A stretch of DNA of 64,000 nt from KACC-23026 sp963829575 (GCA_963829575.1 CAWHJF010000001.1:1-64000), one strand, 5' to 3'; positions 40,507 through 50,319 are shown, counted from the stretch's first letter. Numbers and translations: made by a program. The notes: generated by a model not told the origin, from the letters alone.

Positions 40507-40629
40507 ATGCCCTCCTGGTTAAAAAATCAACTGAGAACAGCTTACTTAAAAAAGGACCGCTATCAAGTTAAACTTCTCAATCAATGTTGGTTCTTTTATC
40601 AAAAGCAAATGGACCAACAGGATTCATAA
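40507..40629 (+). CDS. cmpA: Cortex morphogenetic protein CmpA
   Basis: 40 residues beginning MPSWLKNQLRTAYLKKDRY and ending in a QDS tail, with the LLNQCWFFYQKK-like core. It closely resembles B. subtilis CmpA, a small mother-cell protein that with ClpXP removes defective SpoIVA and monitors coat-cortex assembly. Very strong ribosome site (AAAGGAGG). It lies between sprT and tex, the B. subtilis position. Too short for most gene callers. Good evidence that the organism forms spores. Confidence 0.88.
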   Translation: MPSWLKNQLRTAYLKKDRYQVKLLNQCWFFYQKQMDQQDS

Positions 40630-40693
40630 ACTCGAGATCCCATCGCTTCACTTTGTCTTCCCCAATAATTATTACACACTTTAGATCATAGGA

Positions 40694-40722
40694 TTTGCCC
40701 AAAAGGATTCCTTTTGGGCAAA
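40694..40722. terminator. Hairpin between cmpA and tex
   Basis: TTTGCCCAAAAGGA pairs with CCTTTTGGGCAAA. It may serve both convergent genes, although T runs are short. Confidence 0.6.
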
Positions 40723-40734
40723 CTCAGGTTCTAT

Positions 40735-42919
40735 TTATACGCCTGCTTTTTCTTTGAGAGGAAGCATGGAAAGTCCAATTCTTCCTTTATTTACATCCAC
40801 TGTATCTACCCATACGGTCACAATTTGACCGACATGCACCACATCTAATGGATGTTTGACAAAATGGTTAGCCATTCTTGAAAGATGCACCAATCCATCT
40901 TGCTTCACACCAATATCGACAAATGCTCCAAAGTCTACAACATTACGCACCGTTCCTTCTAACTTCATACCAGGTTTTAAATCGTTAAGATCCAAAACAT
41001 CGGTCCTTAATAAAGGTTTGGCAATATCATCTCGAGGGTCACGCCCCGGACGAATCAAAGCATCGATTATATCTTTCAGCGTGAGTTCACCAATTCGTAA
41101 AGCCTCAGCTTCCTCTTTAATTTGTAACGATTGGAGTTTCTCTTTTAAGCGTTCCGAACCAATCTCATTCAAGGTTAGCCCTAGGCGTTCTAACAATCGG
41201 ACGGTCAATCCATAACTCTCAGGATGAATCGACGTTCGATCCAATGGATGATCCCCTTCAAGAATCCTTAAAAAACCCGCGCATTGTTCAAACGCCTTGG
41301 CTCCTAACCGCGGCACACTAAGGAGTTCTTCTCGGTTACTAAATTTACCTTTCTCGTCTCTTAATTTTACAATGTTTAAAGCAACGGACTTAGACAATCC
41401 TGATACATATTGTAAAAGTGAGGAAGACGCCGTGTTCACATTGACACCGACACGGTTGACTGCGGTTTCGACCACAAAGGAGAGGGAATCATTTAACGAT
41501 TTTTGCGACACATCATGTTGATATTGGCCGACACCGACTGATTTTGGATCGATTTTAACAAGCTCCGCTAGAGGATCTTGAAGCCGACGCGCGATGGAAA
41601 CCGCACTCCTTTGTTCCACTTGATAATCCGGAAATTCTTCACGCGCTAAGGCTGAAGCTGAATAAACGCTGGCACCCGCCTCATTTACAATAAGATAGTG
41701 AAGTGTCAGGTTATTGACTTCCTTAATCGTATCCGCAATAAACTGCTCAGTTTCACGCGATGCGGTCCCATTACCAATGGCAATCATTTCAACATGGTGC
41801 GCCTCAATTAAGTGCTTCACTTTCTTTTTTGACCCTTCAATATCGGATTTAGGAGGAGTCGGATAAATGACATCAATCGCTAACACTTTTCCTGTTTCGT
41901 CCACCACCGCAAGTTTACACCCCGTACGGTAGGCCGGGTCCACACCTAATACGACCGAACCACGCATTGGTGGTTGCATGAGCAGATGATGCAAGTTTTC
42001 CGAAAAAATATGGATCGCTTGTTCATCTGCTTTGTCAGTTAACATCTGGCGAACCTCTCGTTCAATAGATGGCGAAATTAAACGTTTATAAGCATCTTGA
42101 ATCGCATTGGTTACGAGCCCTGCCGCAGGTGCCGATGTTTTTTGAATAATTTTTCGTTCTAACCGATGCAAAATCGTGTCTTCAGGCGCTTGAATCGAAA
42201 CTTTCAAAACATCCTCTTTTTCCCCGCGGTTAATCGCTAATACGCGATGGGGTACGATGGTCTTGACCTTCTCTTGATACTCGTAGTACATGCCATAGAC
42301 TTCTTTTTCGTCTTCGGCGCTTTTTTTCTTCTCAGTTATAAGGATACCTTGATCAACAGTTAACTGCCGAATCCATTTGCGGCTCTCAGCATCATCTGAA
42401 ATCTGTTCAGCAATAATATCACTAGCGCCTTGCATGGCCGCTCCAACGTCTAAAACCTCTTTTTCTTCCGATATATATTTCTCGGCTTCCGGTTCAACCG
42501 GACTTAATGGAAAAGACAGGATCCAATCCGCAAGAGGTTCCAAGCCCTTTTTCTTTGGCCATAGTGGCACGCGTTCTGCGTTTTTGTTTATAAGGGCGGT
42601 ATATGTCCTCGACTTCTTGAAGCTTCGTAGACTTCTCGATCGCGCTCGACAAGTCATCTGTTAGTTTGCCTTGTTCATCGATTAAACGGGTGACTTCTTC
42701 CTTCCGTTTCTTAAGTTGAACGGCATAATTATAGGTTTCATAGATCTCATTGATTTGAACTTCATCAAGCCCACCCGTCATTTCTTTTCGATAACGTGCA
42801 ATAAACGGAATGGTATTGTCTTCTTGAATCAACTTAATCACATTCTCAATTTGGTCCTTTTTATAAGTTAACGCCTTAAAAAGATCACGAAGGTCAATCG
42901 CCTCTTTTTCAACGCTCAT
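40735..42919 (-). pseudogene. tex: Tex-family S1 RNA-binding protein, frameshifted
   Basis: Tex/YdcI proteins (about 720 aa) bind nucleic acid and affect transcription. The N-terminal frame (42919-42494) reads MSVEKEAIDLRDLFKALTYK to KRRTRATMAKEKGLG. The rest (ending 40735) reads EPLADWILSF through the YqgF-like RNase H fold (VVLGVDPAYRTGCKLAVVD), the HhH region (VNVNTASSSLLQYVSGL) and the C-terminal S1 domain (GTVRNVVDFGAFVDIGVKQD). The two halves join if one base of the CC pair at 42540-42541 is removed. Every domain is otherwise intact, so this is a recent mutation or a sequencing error. Confidence 0.9.
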
Positions 42920-43130
42920 ACTTTACCTCCTTAGAATCTGCCAGGATCTTTTGATTAGACAAGCTTCCTTTTAGTTTATCAAATTTCGCTCCAATCCACA
43001 TCTTTGTGGGACGATCCCGATAATGATTTCGTTATTAGAAGAACTCGATCGATCGCCAAGCCCTTATGGCAAAGCCCTTAATTTCCCTCACACTTCCCCT
43101 TCAATCTCGAGAAATTAAAAAAGACAAAAA

Positions 43131-43180
43131 AAATTAAGCCCTTCTTTTTCAATCACACTTGAAAAAGAAAGGCTTAATTT
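43131..43180 (-). terminator. sigB operon terminator
   Basis: On the minus strand AAATTAAGCC..TTCTTTTTCAA pairs with TTGAAAAAGAA..GGCTTAATTT, followed by T6. The stem includes the rsbX stop codon. Confidence 0.9.
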
Positions 43181-43791
43181 GGCTTACCGATTAAAAGTGT
43201 CACATCATCATCATTGAGATGAGATGGAAGAGTCGTTTTCAGTTGATCTTCGATGGTTTCATCTGAACTTGAATTCAAGATCTGATAAAGCGACGCAACG
43301 TCTTGATTTCTCAAGTCGATCCCATCTGAATACATTAAGAGCCAAGAATTTGGCGAAATCTCCAAGTTGTGAACTTCTACATCAAGCGGCCGACCTGACA
43401 AAAAACCGCGAGTTGGGTGAGGTTGTGAGACATTAGACAGGCTTGCAATGGCTTTAAATTTTATATTCCCAACACCGCAAAACTCTAATTTCCGTGTTTT
43501 TTTATGGAACTTAATAATGGAAAGCACAACGCCTCGATACGCACTTTGTTCCTCATTTACTTTTTGGACAATCTCACAAACTGGATCTTGTTCATGCTGT
43601 CTTACCGTTTTGATTGCAGCCTTAGAAGCTTGATGGGCTTCAGTCCCGCTACCCAGTCCATCCGCAATGACACTGATTAAAACCTCCTCGGATTCTTTTA
43701 ACCAATAAGAATCTCCACAGGCATGTTCTTTATGTTTGGGCTTTTGAAAGACGGAGAAGGAGTAGTCTTCAAATTTATATTGCTTAATCAT
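43174..43791 (-). CDS. rsbX: RsbX, PP2C-type serine phosphatase
   Basis: 205 aa. Dephosphorylates RsbR and RsbS to reset the stressosome. PP2C acidic sites: ADGLGSG near 44-50 and YSDGID near 160-165, with DDDVTLLIG at the end. ATG overlaps the sigB stop by four bases. Last gene of the module. Confidence 0.93.
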   Translation of the reverse strand: MIKQYKFEDYSFSVFQKPKHKEHACGDSYWLKESEEVLISVIADGLGSGTEAHQASKAAIKTVRQHEQDPVCEIVQKVNEEQSAYRGVVLSIIKFHKKTRKLEFCGVGNIKFKAIASLSNVSQPHPTRGFLSGRPLDVEVHNLEISPNSWLLMYSDGIDLRNQDVASLYQILNSSSDETIEDQLKTTLPSHLNDDDVTLLIGKPN

Positions 43792-44586
43792 TGTGTGAGT
43801 TCAATCCCGTCGTTAGCCAACGCTTCTCTGAGTTTTACCAAAGCCCGCCGTTGGAGCCTTGACACATGCATTTGAGAAATACCTAAAAGTTGGCCCGTTT
43901 CTTTCTGGCTGAGATTATCAAAATAAGTCAACTTTAAAATATCACGCTCACGTTCCGTCAAAATCTTTAAGACTTTCTCGAGCAGGAGACCTTCATTGAT
44001 TTGTTCAAACCCATGATCTTGCTTACCGATTAAATCTAAGAGTGTAATATTACCACCCTCGCCGTCCGCTTCGATTTTGGTATCGACTGAAATCGCATTA
44101 TAGCTCCTGCCTAGTTCCATCGTTTCAAGAATTTCCTCATCCGTTGCATTTAGATATTCGGCAATTTCATCAATTCTAGGTGAACGCTCGAGTTGGTTGG
44201 TTAATTCATCGACGGCCTTCTTAATCTTCGGCCCGAGTTCTTTAACTTTTCGCGGAACATGCACGCTCCAAGTCTTATCCCGAATGAAGCGTTTGATTTC
44301 ACCAGCAATCGTTGGAACGGCAAACGCTTCGAAACGATTTTCCAAAAGATGGATCGAAGCGTCGGATCGCTGAAAGCAACCCAATCATACCCACCTGAAA
44401 TAGATCTTCTTGCATCATGCGATCTCGCGCAAATTTTCGTGCGATGGATTTTACGAGGTCTTGATACTTTTGGACGATTATGGTCTTAATCCCCTCATCT
44501 TCCGGGTTATTCTGGTGCTTCTTTATAAGCACAAAAATATCATCTTCGGGTTGATCAGTCTTGTGAAAGATAGGCCCTGTCTTCAT
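43788..44586 (-). pseudogene. sigB: General stress sigma factor SigB, frameshifted
   Basis: RNA polymerase sigma factor of the general stress regulon. The first frame (from ATG 44586, after GAGGTGG) gives region 1.2-2 (KYQDLVKSIARKFARDRMMQ, then EDLFQVGMIGLLSAIRRFDP). The second frame gives EAFAVPTIAGEIKRFIRDKTW, region 3 and region 4 (SQKETGQLLGISQMHVSRLQ). They join if one base at about 44331 is removed. Region 2.3-2.4 is cut by the shift, so no functional SigB can be made as written. The other rsb genes are intact and the autoregulatory promoter is conserved, so the shift is either very recent or an error. Confidence 0.9.
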
Positions 44587-45037
44587 TAAGGTCCACCTCA
44601 TCCCGATTTATGAACTTGGTCATAAAAACAACAACTCCGGAATCGTTATTAACCGTTACTTGATCCATTAACGTCTCGATTAAATAAAGACCTAATCCAC
44701 CCTCATTCATTTGATCCAACGTCATCGAAGCGTTCAGCGGCTTCATTTCCTCGATTGTTTTTGCGATATCAAAACTCTGCCCATGATCAATAACCATGAT
44801 CTCAAGGCGATTCTCATAGATTAAAAGTTTTATATGAACTTGACCTTCTTCTTGCTCTTCATAAGCGTGATTCACTGCATTGGTACACGCCTCAGATACA
44901 GCGACCTTAATATCTTCAATATCATCATAGGAATAACCCATACGGTTGGCAACCCCCGAGGTCGCAAGACGGACAATTCCGACGTATTCCGATTTGGCCG
45001 GGATCGTCAGCTCAACAACGTCCGAAGCCTCTTTCAT
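44555..45037 (-). CDS. rsbW: Anti-sigma-B factor, serine kinase RsbW
   Basis: 160 aa GHKL-type kinase. N box EACTNAVNHAY near 49-59, G1 box VIDHGQSFD near 81 and G2 NEGGLGLYLIETL near 111. It holds SigB inactive and phosphorylates RsbV. Its 3' end overlaps the sigB start. Strong ribosome site (GGAGGGGG). Confidence 0.96.
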   Translation of the reverse strand: MKEASDVVELTIPAKSEYVGIVRLATSGVANRMGYSYDDIEDIKVAVSEACTNAVNHAYEEQEEGQVHIKLLIYENRLEIMVIDHGQSFDIAKTIEEMKPLNASMTLDQMNEGGLGLYLIETLMDQVTVNNDSGVVVFMTKFINRDEVDLNEDRAYLSQD

Positions 45038-45363
45038 GTTCGTTCCCCCTCCAAATTCTGAACTTCTACAATTTCTGATAAACCTGTTATATCAAAAAGT
45101 CGTTTGACTCTTGAGGTCAACCCTCTAACATAGAGTTCACTTTCATTGCTTTTGATCGATTTATAACCTGCAATAATCACACCAATTCCAGTACTGTCCA
45201 TATAAGAGACACGACTCAAATCTATGACAACTGTATTTTTTTCTTTTTCTGACAGTTCCAACAAACGCGATTTAAGATTAGATGCTGTGAAGGCATCCAC
45301 TTCACCGTTTAAATAAAGAACGTCGTTACCTACTTCTCTTTTATATTCAATACCTAAATTCAT
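45034..45363 (-). CDS. rsbV: Anti-anti-sigma factor RsbV
   Basis: 109 aa STAS-domain protein. The phosphorylated serine is S57 in YMDSTGIG. The second ATG (45363) is six bases after GGAGG, while the first overlaps that site. Unphosphorylated RsbV binds RsbW and frees SigB. Confidence 0.95.
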   Translation of the reverse strand: MNLGIEYKREVGNDVLYLNGEVDAFTASNLKSRLLELSEKEKNTVVIDLSRVSYMDSTGIGVIIAGYKSIKSNESELYVRGLTSRVKRLFDITGLSEIVEVQNLEGERT

Positions 45364-45401
45364 GTTCATCCTCCCACTCGATGATTACTCTATTCTGTGA
45401 T

Positions 45402-45427
45402 TTACCCTTGGTCTTTGATAATTAAAC
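45402..45427 (-). promoter_or_regulatory. SigB-dependent promoter of rsbVW-sigB-rsbX
   Basis: GTTTAA (45427-45422) and GGGTAA (45407-45402) with a 14-base spacer, almost the SigB consensus GTTTAA-N12-15-GGGTAT. The -35 overlaps the rsbU stop. Same place as in B. subtilis, giving positive autoregulation. Confidence 0.85.
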
Positions 45428-46432
45428 CTTCGCTTTAAGAATTACTAGAGTAAAATCATCCCTCAACTGGAAATCCTGTAGCCTTTCTAATTCACGATAG
45501 ACCATTTGAACGATTTCACCGGCTGGATAGTCTAAATAACGTTGAATGAGTGACGCAACTTCTTCCCGCTCGATAAACTGGTTTTTTGTCCGACACTCGG
45601 TTACACCGTCAGACAGTAAAACCACAACGTCGCCTGGTTGCACAATTTTTTCATACTCTTTATAACGTGTGTCACGAGTTAAGCCTAACACCATTCCTTT
45701 GGCCATTAACTCTTCAAACGTATTTTCTTTAGCATTATAAAAAAAACCTGGCTCATGCCCAGCCGACGCGTAAGATAACTTTCGCGTGCGGGGATCAAAC
45801 AACCCATAACACATTGTGATGAACATACTCGGGTCGACATTCTGTTCCACCACACGATTGAGGCTCTCAAGCATCGCACTTGGTTTAGACTGTTGGTGCT
45901 CCGGCAAACTGTCCATCGCATATTTAATCATAGACATACTCATGGCCGCCGGAATCCCTTTACCGATGACATCTGCAACCGCCACACTAAGTCGGTTTTC
46001 TGCATCTTTAACAAAATGATAATAGTCTCCGCTCATCTTCTTTGCGGGCTTACTAATAACCCCAATTTCAAGCGGGTCATAGTCTGGAATCTCTCCAACC
46101 AAGAGAGATTGTTGCACATTTGCCGCAATCTCAATTTCGGATTCTAACTGTTGCTGCTTTGTTCTCAAACTTTGATGTTCTCTATAGGCAAAGCCGTATC
46201 CAATCATGACTTCTAACAAAAAATCAAACGAAGCCCGAATTTTCGGATCCATGTTGGGTTCAAGATGATTCAAAACATCAATATGTAGACTAATCGTCTC
46301 TTCTGGCGACATATTGCGTTCAAGCATATAACGACTCAACTGCTGCCCTTTATATAGGTTCGTTTCATCCCTATTTTCCATGTATTCTTCTAAAAGATCT
46401 TGATATTTATCAAACCATTGATCGCGAGCCAC
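45422..46432 (-). CDS. rsbU: RsbU, PP2C-type phosphatase activating RsbV
   Basis: 336 aa. The N-terminal helical domain (1-85) binds RsbT; the PPM domain has AKKMSGDYYHF near 129, VADVIGKGIPAAMSMS near 152, SAGHEPGFFY near 224 and DGVTE near 277. It dephosphorylates RsbV when RsbT binds. GTG 46432 follows GGAGG. Confidence 0.96.
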   Translation of the reverse strand: MARDQWFDKYQDLLEEYMENRDETNLYKGQQLSRYMLERNMSPEETISLHIDVLNHLEPNMDPKIRASFDFLLEVMIGYGFAYREHQSLRTKQQQLESEIEIAANVQQSLLVGEIPDYDPLEIGVISKPAKKMSGDYYHFVKDAENRLSVAVADVIGKGIPAAMSMSMIKYAMDSLPEHQQSKPSAMLESLNRVVEQNVDPSMFITMCYGLFDPRTRKLSYASAGHEPGFFYNAKENTFEELMAKGMVLGLTRDTRYKEYEKIVQPGDVVVLLSDGVTECRTKNQFIEREEVASLIQRYLDYPAGEIVQMVYRELERLQDFQLRDDFTLVILKAKV

Positions 46433-46504
46433 GCCCTTCCTCCACCTCCCAATTTGACCGATGATTCAAAGGGCAACATTTATTGCAGCGGTTTTTATGC
46501 GTTT

Positions 46505-46909
46505 TCAACGAATAAATTTTAGCGCTGTAATCGTCGTTCCTTCTCCTGGTACTGTAACAAGGTCAAAATCATCCATTAATCGTTTCACTCCTGGTAGTCC
46601 AGCTCCTAATCCACCAGAAGTTGTAAACCCATCTTGCATGGCTTGACGAACATCTTCAATACCGGGGCCCTCATCACTTGCTATGATTTTTAAGCCTAAT
46701 TTATTTTCTTGTTTGATGGCTTCAATCACGATATGGCCTTTACCTGCATAGAGATAGATATTTCTTGCCAACTCAGAAATAGCGGTTGTAATCCTCGCCT
46801 GGTCGACATTACCGAAACCTAAATCCTTCGCAAGTTGCCTCCCTTGTTGCCGAGCATGAACTATGTCCCACTCATGCTTAATCTCGACATAGGTTGGAGC
46901 TGTCATCAT
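46505..46909 (-). CDS. rsbT: Switch kinase RsbT
   Basis: 134 aa GHKL kinase. SELARNIYLYAGKG near 45, DEGPGIEDV near 79 and GLGAGLPGVKRL near 99. It phosphorylates RsbS and RsbR, leaves the stressosome and activates RsbU. Overlaps the rsbS stop. Confidence 0.96.
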   Translation of the reverse strand: MMTAPTYVEIKHEWDIVHARQQGRQLAKDLGFGNVDQARITTAISELARNIYLYAGKGHIVIEAIKQENKLGLKIIASDEGPGIEDVRQAMQDGFTTSGGLGAGLPGVKRLMDDFDLVTVPGEGTTITALKFIR

Positions 46910-47265
46910 TCTGCCTCCAAGTCCTTTTGGAGCTTATCAAGACCTTGTTCCAAATCTAGAGCGGTGGGAACCCCTCTAAGATTGATCCCAAGATCAATTA
47001 ACGTGATGGCAACAGCTGGACGAATCCCTGTTAGCACAACGCGTGATCCTAATAATTCAGCCATCTTAACTACATCACCCAAAATCTTGGCAATGTAAGA
47101 ATCTACTATTTCAACAGAAGTCAAGTCAATCACGACACCTCTTGCACCCGTCTCGTGGATCTTGTTTAATAAGTCTTCTTGAAATTGGACCGCTGTTTGA
47201 TCGTCTAACTCCACTTGAATCGTAGTCAAAAGGTAATCCTTTAATTTTAAAATGGGGATTCTCAC
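46906..47265 (-). CDS. rsbS: Stressosome scaffold RsbS
   Basis: 119 aa STAS protein. The phosphoacceptor is the serine of VDSYIA (residue 56 of this start). GTG 47265 lies eight bases after GGAG; the TTG two codons upstream is possible but overlaps less well. Builds the stressosome core with RsbR. Confidence 0.94.
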   Translation of the reverse strand: MRIPILKLKDYLLTTIQVELDDQTAVQFQEDLLNKIHETGARGVVIDLTSVEIVDSYIAKILGDVVKMAELLGSRVVLTGIRPAVAITLIDLGINLRGVPTALDLEQGLDKLQKDLEAE

Positions 47266-47267
47266 GA

Positions 47268-48098
47268 TCAACTCTCCTCAGTCGCACATATTATCTTTCG
47301 CTTAGTAAGTTCTAAAGCGGTTTCCATTCCTTTTTGTAAAGAACTACGCGTCGGATAGTCTTTCAAATCAATCCCTAAGTTTACAATCGTCTGGGCAATT
47401 TCTGGCCGAATCCCGACAAGAATACAAGCCGCGCCGACTAAACGAACCGCTTCTGATGCCTGAATGATATGATGGGCAACCATTGTGTCTACAATAGGGA
47501 CACCTGTAATATCAATCAAAACCACCTCCGCGCGGTGACGAATCACACCGTTTAAGAGATTCTCCATGATTAACTTAGCGCGTTCTGTATCTATTGTACC
47601 AATCAAAGGCATCACGGCAATATTTTCCATAATTGGAATTAACGGAGCCGATAATTCCAGCAAGGCCCGTTTCTGAATGGATACCGTGGTTTCCCAAGAA
47701 CTGGATGCATCTTCAATAAGCTGTTCAAAAATCGGATCCATGATGAGATCCATATCTCTGAACAGATCAATGAGTCGTTCTTTTTTCTCATCATTTTCTT
47801 CTAGTAGCAAGGACACCACCGCACTCCGAAACACCTGTAAACCATTCATTAAATAGCTCAAAGGCCAACCAAAGGCCAAAAAGCGCTTGACTAATTCGTG
47901 AAGTTGTTCTTCCCCTTGAGCGTCCTTTAAGTAATCAAAAATCAAATCTATAAAGGCGTCATTTGTTGAATTCAAAACAGTTTGATCTATTGGAATGGAT
48001 GTCACTTTTGGTCGTGTTTCTAACATCCGTCCCTTCCAGTAGTTTTTTATGTCACTTTTCTTCAAATCAATTAAATGCCCAATGGTGGTGTACTCCAC
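47268..48098 (-). CDS. rsbRA: Stressosome sensor RsbR
   Basis: 276 aa. The N-terminal non-haem-globin-like sensor domain (about 1-130), a linker helix and the C-terminal STAS domain (about 150-270). T171 (in GTIDTERA) and T205 (in PIVDTMVA) fall exactly at the two known phosphothreonines. GTG 48098 follows GGAGGGG. First gene of the module. Confidence 0.95.
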   Translation of the reverse strand: MEYTTIGHLIDLKKSDIKNYWKGRMLETRPKVTSIPIDQTVLNSTNDAFIDLIFDYLKDAQGEEQLHELVKRFLAFGWPLSYLMNGLQVFRSAVVSLLLEENDEKKERLIDLFRDMDLIMDPIFEQLIEDASSSWETTVSIQKRALLELSAPLIPIMENIAVMPLIGTIDTERAKLIMENLLNGVIRHRAEVVLIDITGVPIVDTMVAHHIIQASEAVRLVGAACILVGIRPEIAQTIVNLGIDLKDYPTRSSLQKGMETALELTKRKIICATEES

Positions 48099-48409
48099 AG
48101 TTTCCCCTCCAGAATTATTTGATCTTGCATTATTTTAGTAGTTTAATACTCTATCAATTTAAAAGATCCCATACACACACATGCTCTGCAATAATTATGG
48201 AATTTTTAAAAAAGAGGCAAAAATAAAGATAAAATACATTAGAAAAACTTGGCTGCCGCCAAGTCCTTATTAGGGATAGACTTAGTTTTCTAATACTCAA
48301 TTCTCGAAATATCGACAACGTCGTCAGGTTTTCTATTTATCTAAATTTCAATACTTTATTTAACGTAAAATAAAAAGTTGCCCATAATTCATCGAGCAAC
48401 TCATTTTGT
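48099..48409. other. Gap between ndoA and rsbR
   Basis: AT-rich. Contains a 7-bp hairpin (ACTTGGC 48247-48253 with GCCAAGT 48258-48264) and the terminator at 48375-48402. The rsbR promoter should lie here but I could not fix it. Confidence 0.5.
48375..48402 (-). terminator. ndoA terminator
   Basis: On the minus strand AGTTGC pairs with GCAACT and TTTTTATTTT follows. The stem is short, so strength is moderate. Confidence 0.6.
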
Positions 48410-48760
48410 CTAAAAGTCGATCAAGCCTAAGCTTATTTGAATCGCTTCATTTACATGTGCCATCATTTCTTCATCTAGGTGAGTGATTTTATCGGTTAGC
48501 CGTTGTTTGTCGATTGTGCGGATCTGCTCCAAGAGTATAACGGAATCTCGATCGAATCCGTATCTTTTTGCATCGATTTCAATATGTGTGGGGAGTTTTG
48601 CTTTTTGGATTTGAGCGGTAATTGCTGCAACAACGACGGTAGGACTAAAGCGGTTCCCAATATCATTTTGTATAATAAGAACGGGGCGGACACCGCCTTG
48701 CTCTGAACCGACTACCGGAGACAGGTCGGCAAAGTACACGTCACCGCGTTTAACAATCAC
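48410..48760 (-). CDS. ndoA: Endoribonuclease toxin EndoA (MazF/PemK family)
   Basis: 116 aa. Cuts mRNA at specific short sequences and is held inactive by the adjacent antitoxin. Opens MIVKRGDVYFADLSPVVGSE, with GGVRPVLIIQND near 22 and LEQIRTIDKQRL near 77, close to B. subtilis EndoA. The start is GTG 48760, four bases after the antitoxin stop. Confidence 0.97.
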   Translation of the reverse strand: MIVKRGDVYFADLSPVVGSEQGGVRPVLIIQNDIGNRFSPTVVVAAITAQIQKAKLPTHIEIDAKRYGFDRDSVILLEQIRTIDKQRLTDKITHLDEEMMAHVNEAIQISLGLIDF

Positions 48761-48765
48761 GCTGT

Positions 48766-49041
48766 TTACACCCCGCTTACCAGGCGCTCGAGGGTGGTGT
48801 CTGCCTCCTCTTCAGCTAAAAAAGCCTCAGATGCAAGATTCAAATTAATTTTTGCCATCTCCATGTATCCCTGTCTCATGGCTTCACGGATCTGGCGTTT
48901 ATTGCGTTCTTTTAAATAACTGCTCACAGCTTGGTTTAGAAAATCGTCCCGGTCCATATTATCCATCCTCGCCATTCCATCGATTTCTTGCAGTAAATTT
49001 TGGGGTATTTTAACCTTGATTTCTTCCGACGACTCTGGCAT
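48766..49041 (-). CDS. ndoAI: Antitoxin EndoAI
   Basis: 91 aa. Ribbon-helix-helix N-terminus (EEIKVKIPQNLLQEIDGM) and an acidic C-terminal tail (FLAEEEADTTLERLVSGV) that blocks EndoA. ATG 49041 after GGAGG is chosen; the longer frame has no site. Same ndoAI-ndoA-rsb order as in B. subtilis. Confidence 0.93.
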   Translation of the reverse strand: MPESSEEIKVKIPQNLLQEIDGMARMDNMDRDDFLNQAVSSYLKERNKRQIREAMRQGYMEMAKINLNLASEAFLAEEEADTTLERLVSGV

Positions 49042-49167
49042 AGTCGTGCACCTCCAGAAAGTGGCTTCCCTCAATGATATTCTACACTCTATCTTAACAT
49101 TACAAAGGAGCGAATGCAAAACCAACTTTTTACACAGATTGGAAAAAACAAGGCCGGTTTTTCAAGT

Positions 49168-50319
49168 CTATTCACCCGAATTAATGGGGTTTTTGACTTT
49201 AATTGGGTGACCATCCTTTAAGTATATCCTAGGGACTCTTTCATTAATCATACAAGGGACTTCATAATTAATTGTACCTAGCCATTCCGCCACTTCGTCG
49301 ATTGTAAGACCCTCTCCAATCAATGTCACCTTTTCACCAACTTCAAAAGGTTCCGGTAAAGCACACATTAACTGGTCCATGCATATTCGACCAATGACCT
49401 TGCAACGAACGCCTTTTATAACGAGGTCGGATCCCGTTAATTTTCTAAGCCACCCATCTGCGTAACCAATAGGGACGGTTCCGACCCACATTTTTCGGTC
49501 TGCTTTAAAGGTCTGGCCATAACCGACCGTCTCACCTGCTTCAATTAATTTGACATGGATTAAACGACTGTGCAAATTAAAAGCTTCTTCTAGTCTAAAC
49601 GGCAGTTGTGGTTTTAACCCTTGTGACGGCGTGAGTCCATACATTGAAATACCGAAGCGCACCATGTTAAAAAGATTGGATTCATTTCTCAAAGCCGCCG
49701 CACTATTAGCACTGTGAATGAGATTTGGATTCACCCCCATCTCCTTCAAAAATGCGACCGTTGAAGCAAATCGCTCTGTTTGTTCATTATAATAATCGGA
49801 TTCCGGGTCATCGGCTGTTGCATAGTGAGTGAACAGCCCTTCAATGACAAAACGCGGATCTGATTTAAAGGTAGAAATTAACGCCGTCAGTTCCGCTTCA
49901 TCCCGTACGCCAATTCTCCCCATGCCCGTATCGACCTTAATATGAAAAAAAGCCGGACCTTTTCTTTTATAATGAGTTTTTGCCTCTTCTAACCATGAGG
50001 TTTGGTAAACCGTTAAAGAGATTCCATGTTCACTTGCAATCGTCAGATCCTTAGGTCTTGTGTAGCCTAAAACCAAGATCGGGGCCGAAATCCCTTGATT
50101 CCTTAGAGCAAGCGCTTCATCGAGTATTGCCACACCTAACCAAGACGCGCCCGATTCCATAGCGGTCTCAGCCGTTTCCAAAGCACCATGTCCATAACCA
50201 TTCGCTTTAACGACAGCCATAATCTGGGTTTGGTCTGGCAAATGGCGTTGCAACTGTTCTATATTGTGTTGAATCGCATCCAAATTTACTTGGGCCCAAG
50301 TATCTCTATAAAATTCCAT
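49168..50319 (-). CDS. alr: Alanine racemase
   Basis: 383 aa with this start. Makes D-alanine for peptidoglycan. PLP lysine K38 in VVKANGYGHG; the second base is the tyrosine of IGYADG near 266. ATG 50319 gives MEFYRDTWAQVNLDAI, the usual N-terminus, behind AAAGGA; the alternative ATG 50370 (after GGAG) would add 17 residues. Confidence 0.96.
   Translation of the reverse strand: MEFYRDTWAQVNLDAIQHNIEQLQRHLPDQTQIMAVVKANGYGHGALETAETAMESGASWLGVAILDEALALRNQGISAPILVLGYTRPKDLTIASEHGISLTVYQTSWLEEAKTHYKRKGPAFFHIKVDTGMGRIGVRDEAELTALISTFKSDPRFVIEGLFTHYATADDPESDYYNEQTERFASTVAFLKEMGVNPNLIHSANSAAALRNESNLFNMVRFGISMYGLTPSQGLKPQLPFRLEEAFNLHSRLIHVKLIEAGETVGYGQTFKADRKMWVGTVPIGYADGWLRKLTGSDLVIKGVRCKVIGRICMDQLMCALPEPFEVGEKVTLIGEGLTIDEVAEWLGTINYEVPCMINERVPRIYLKDGHPIKVKNPINSGE

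Noticed and set aside
40507..40629. Discarding the 40-codon frame as noise
   Set aside because: Kept as cmpA because of its strong ribosome site, promoter and characteristic sequence.
48496..48706. Open frames overlapping ndoA on both strands
   Set aside because: They are shadows of the toxin gene without ribosome sites.
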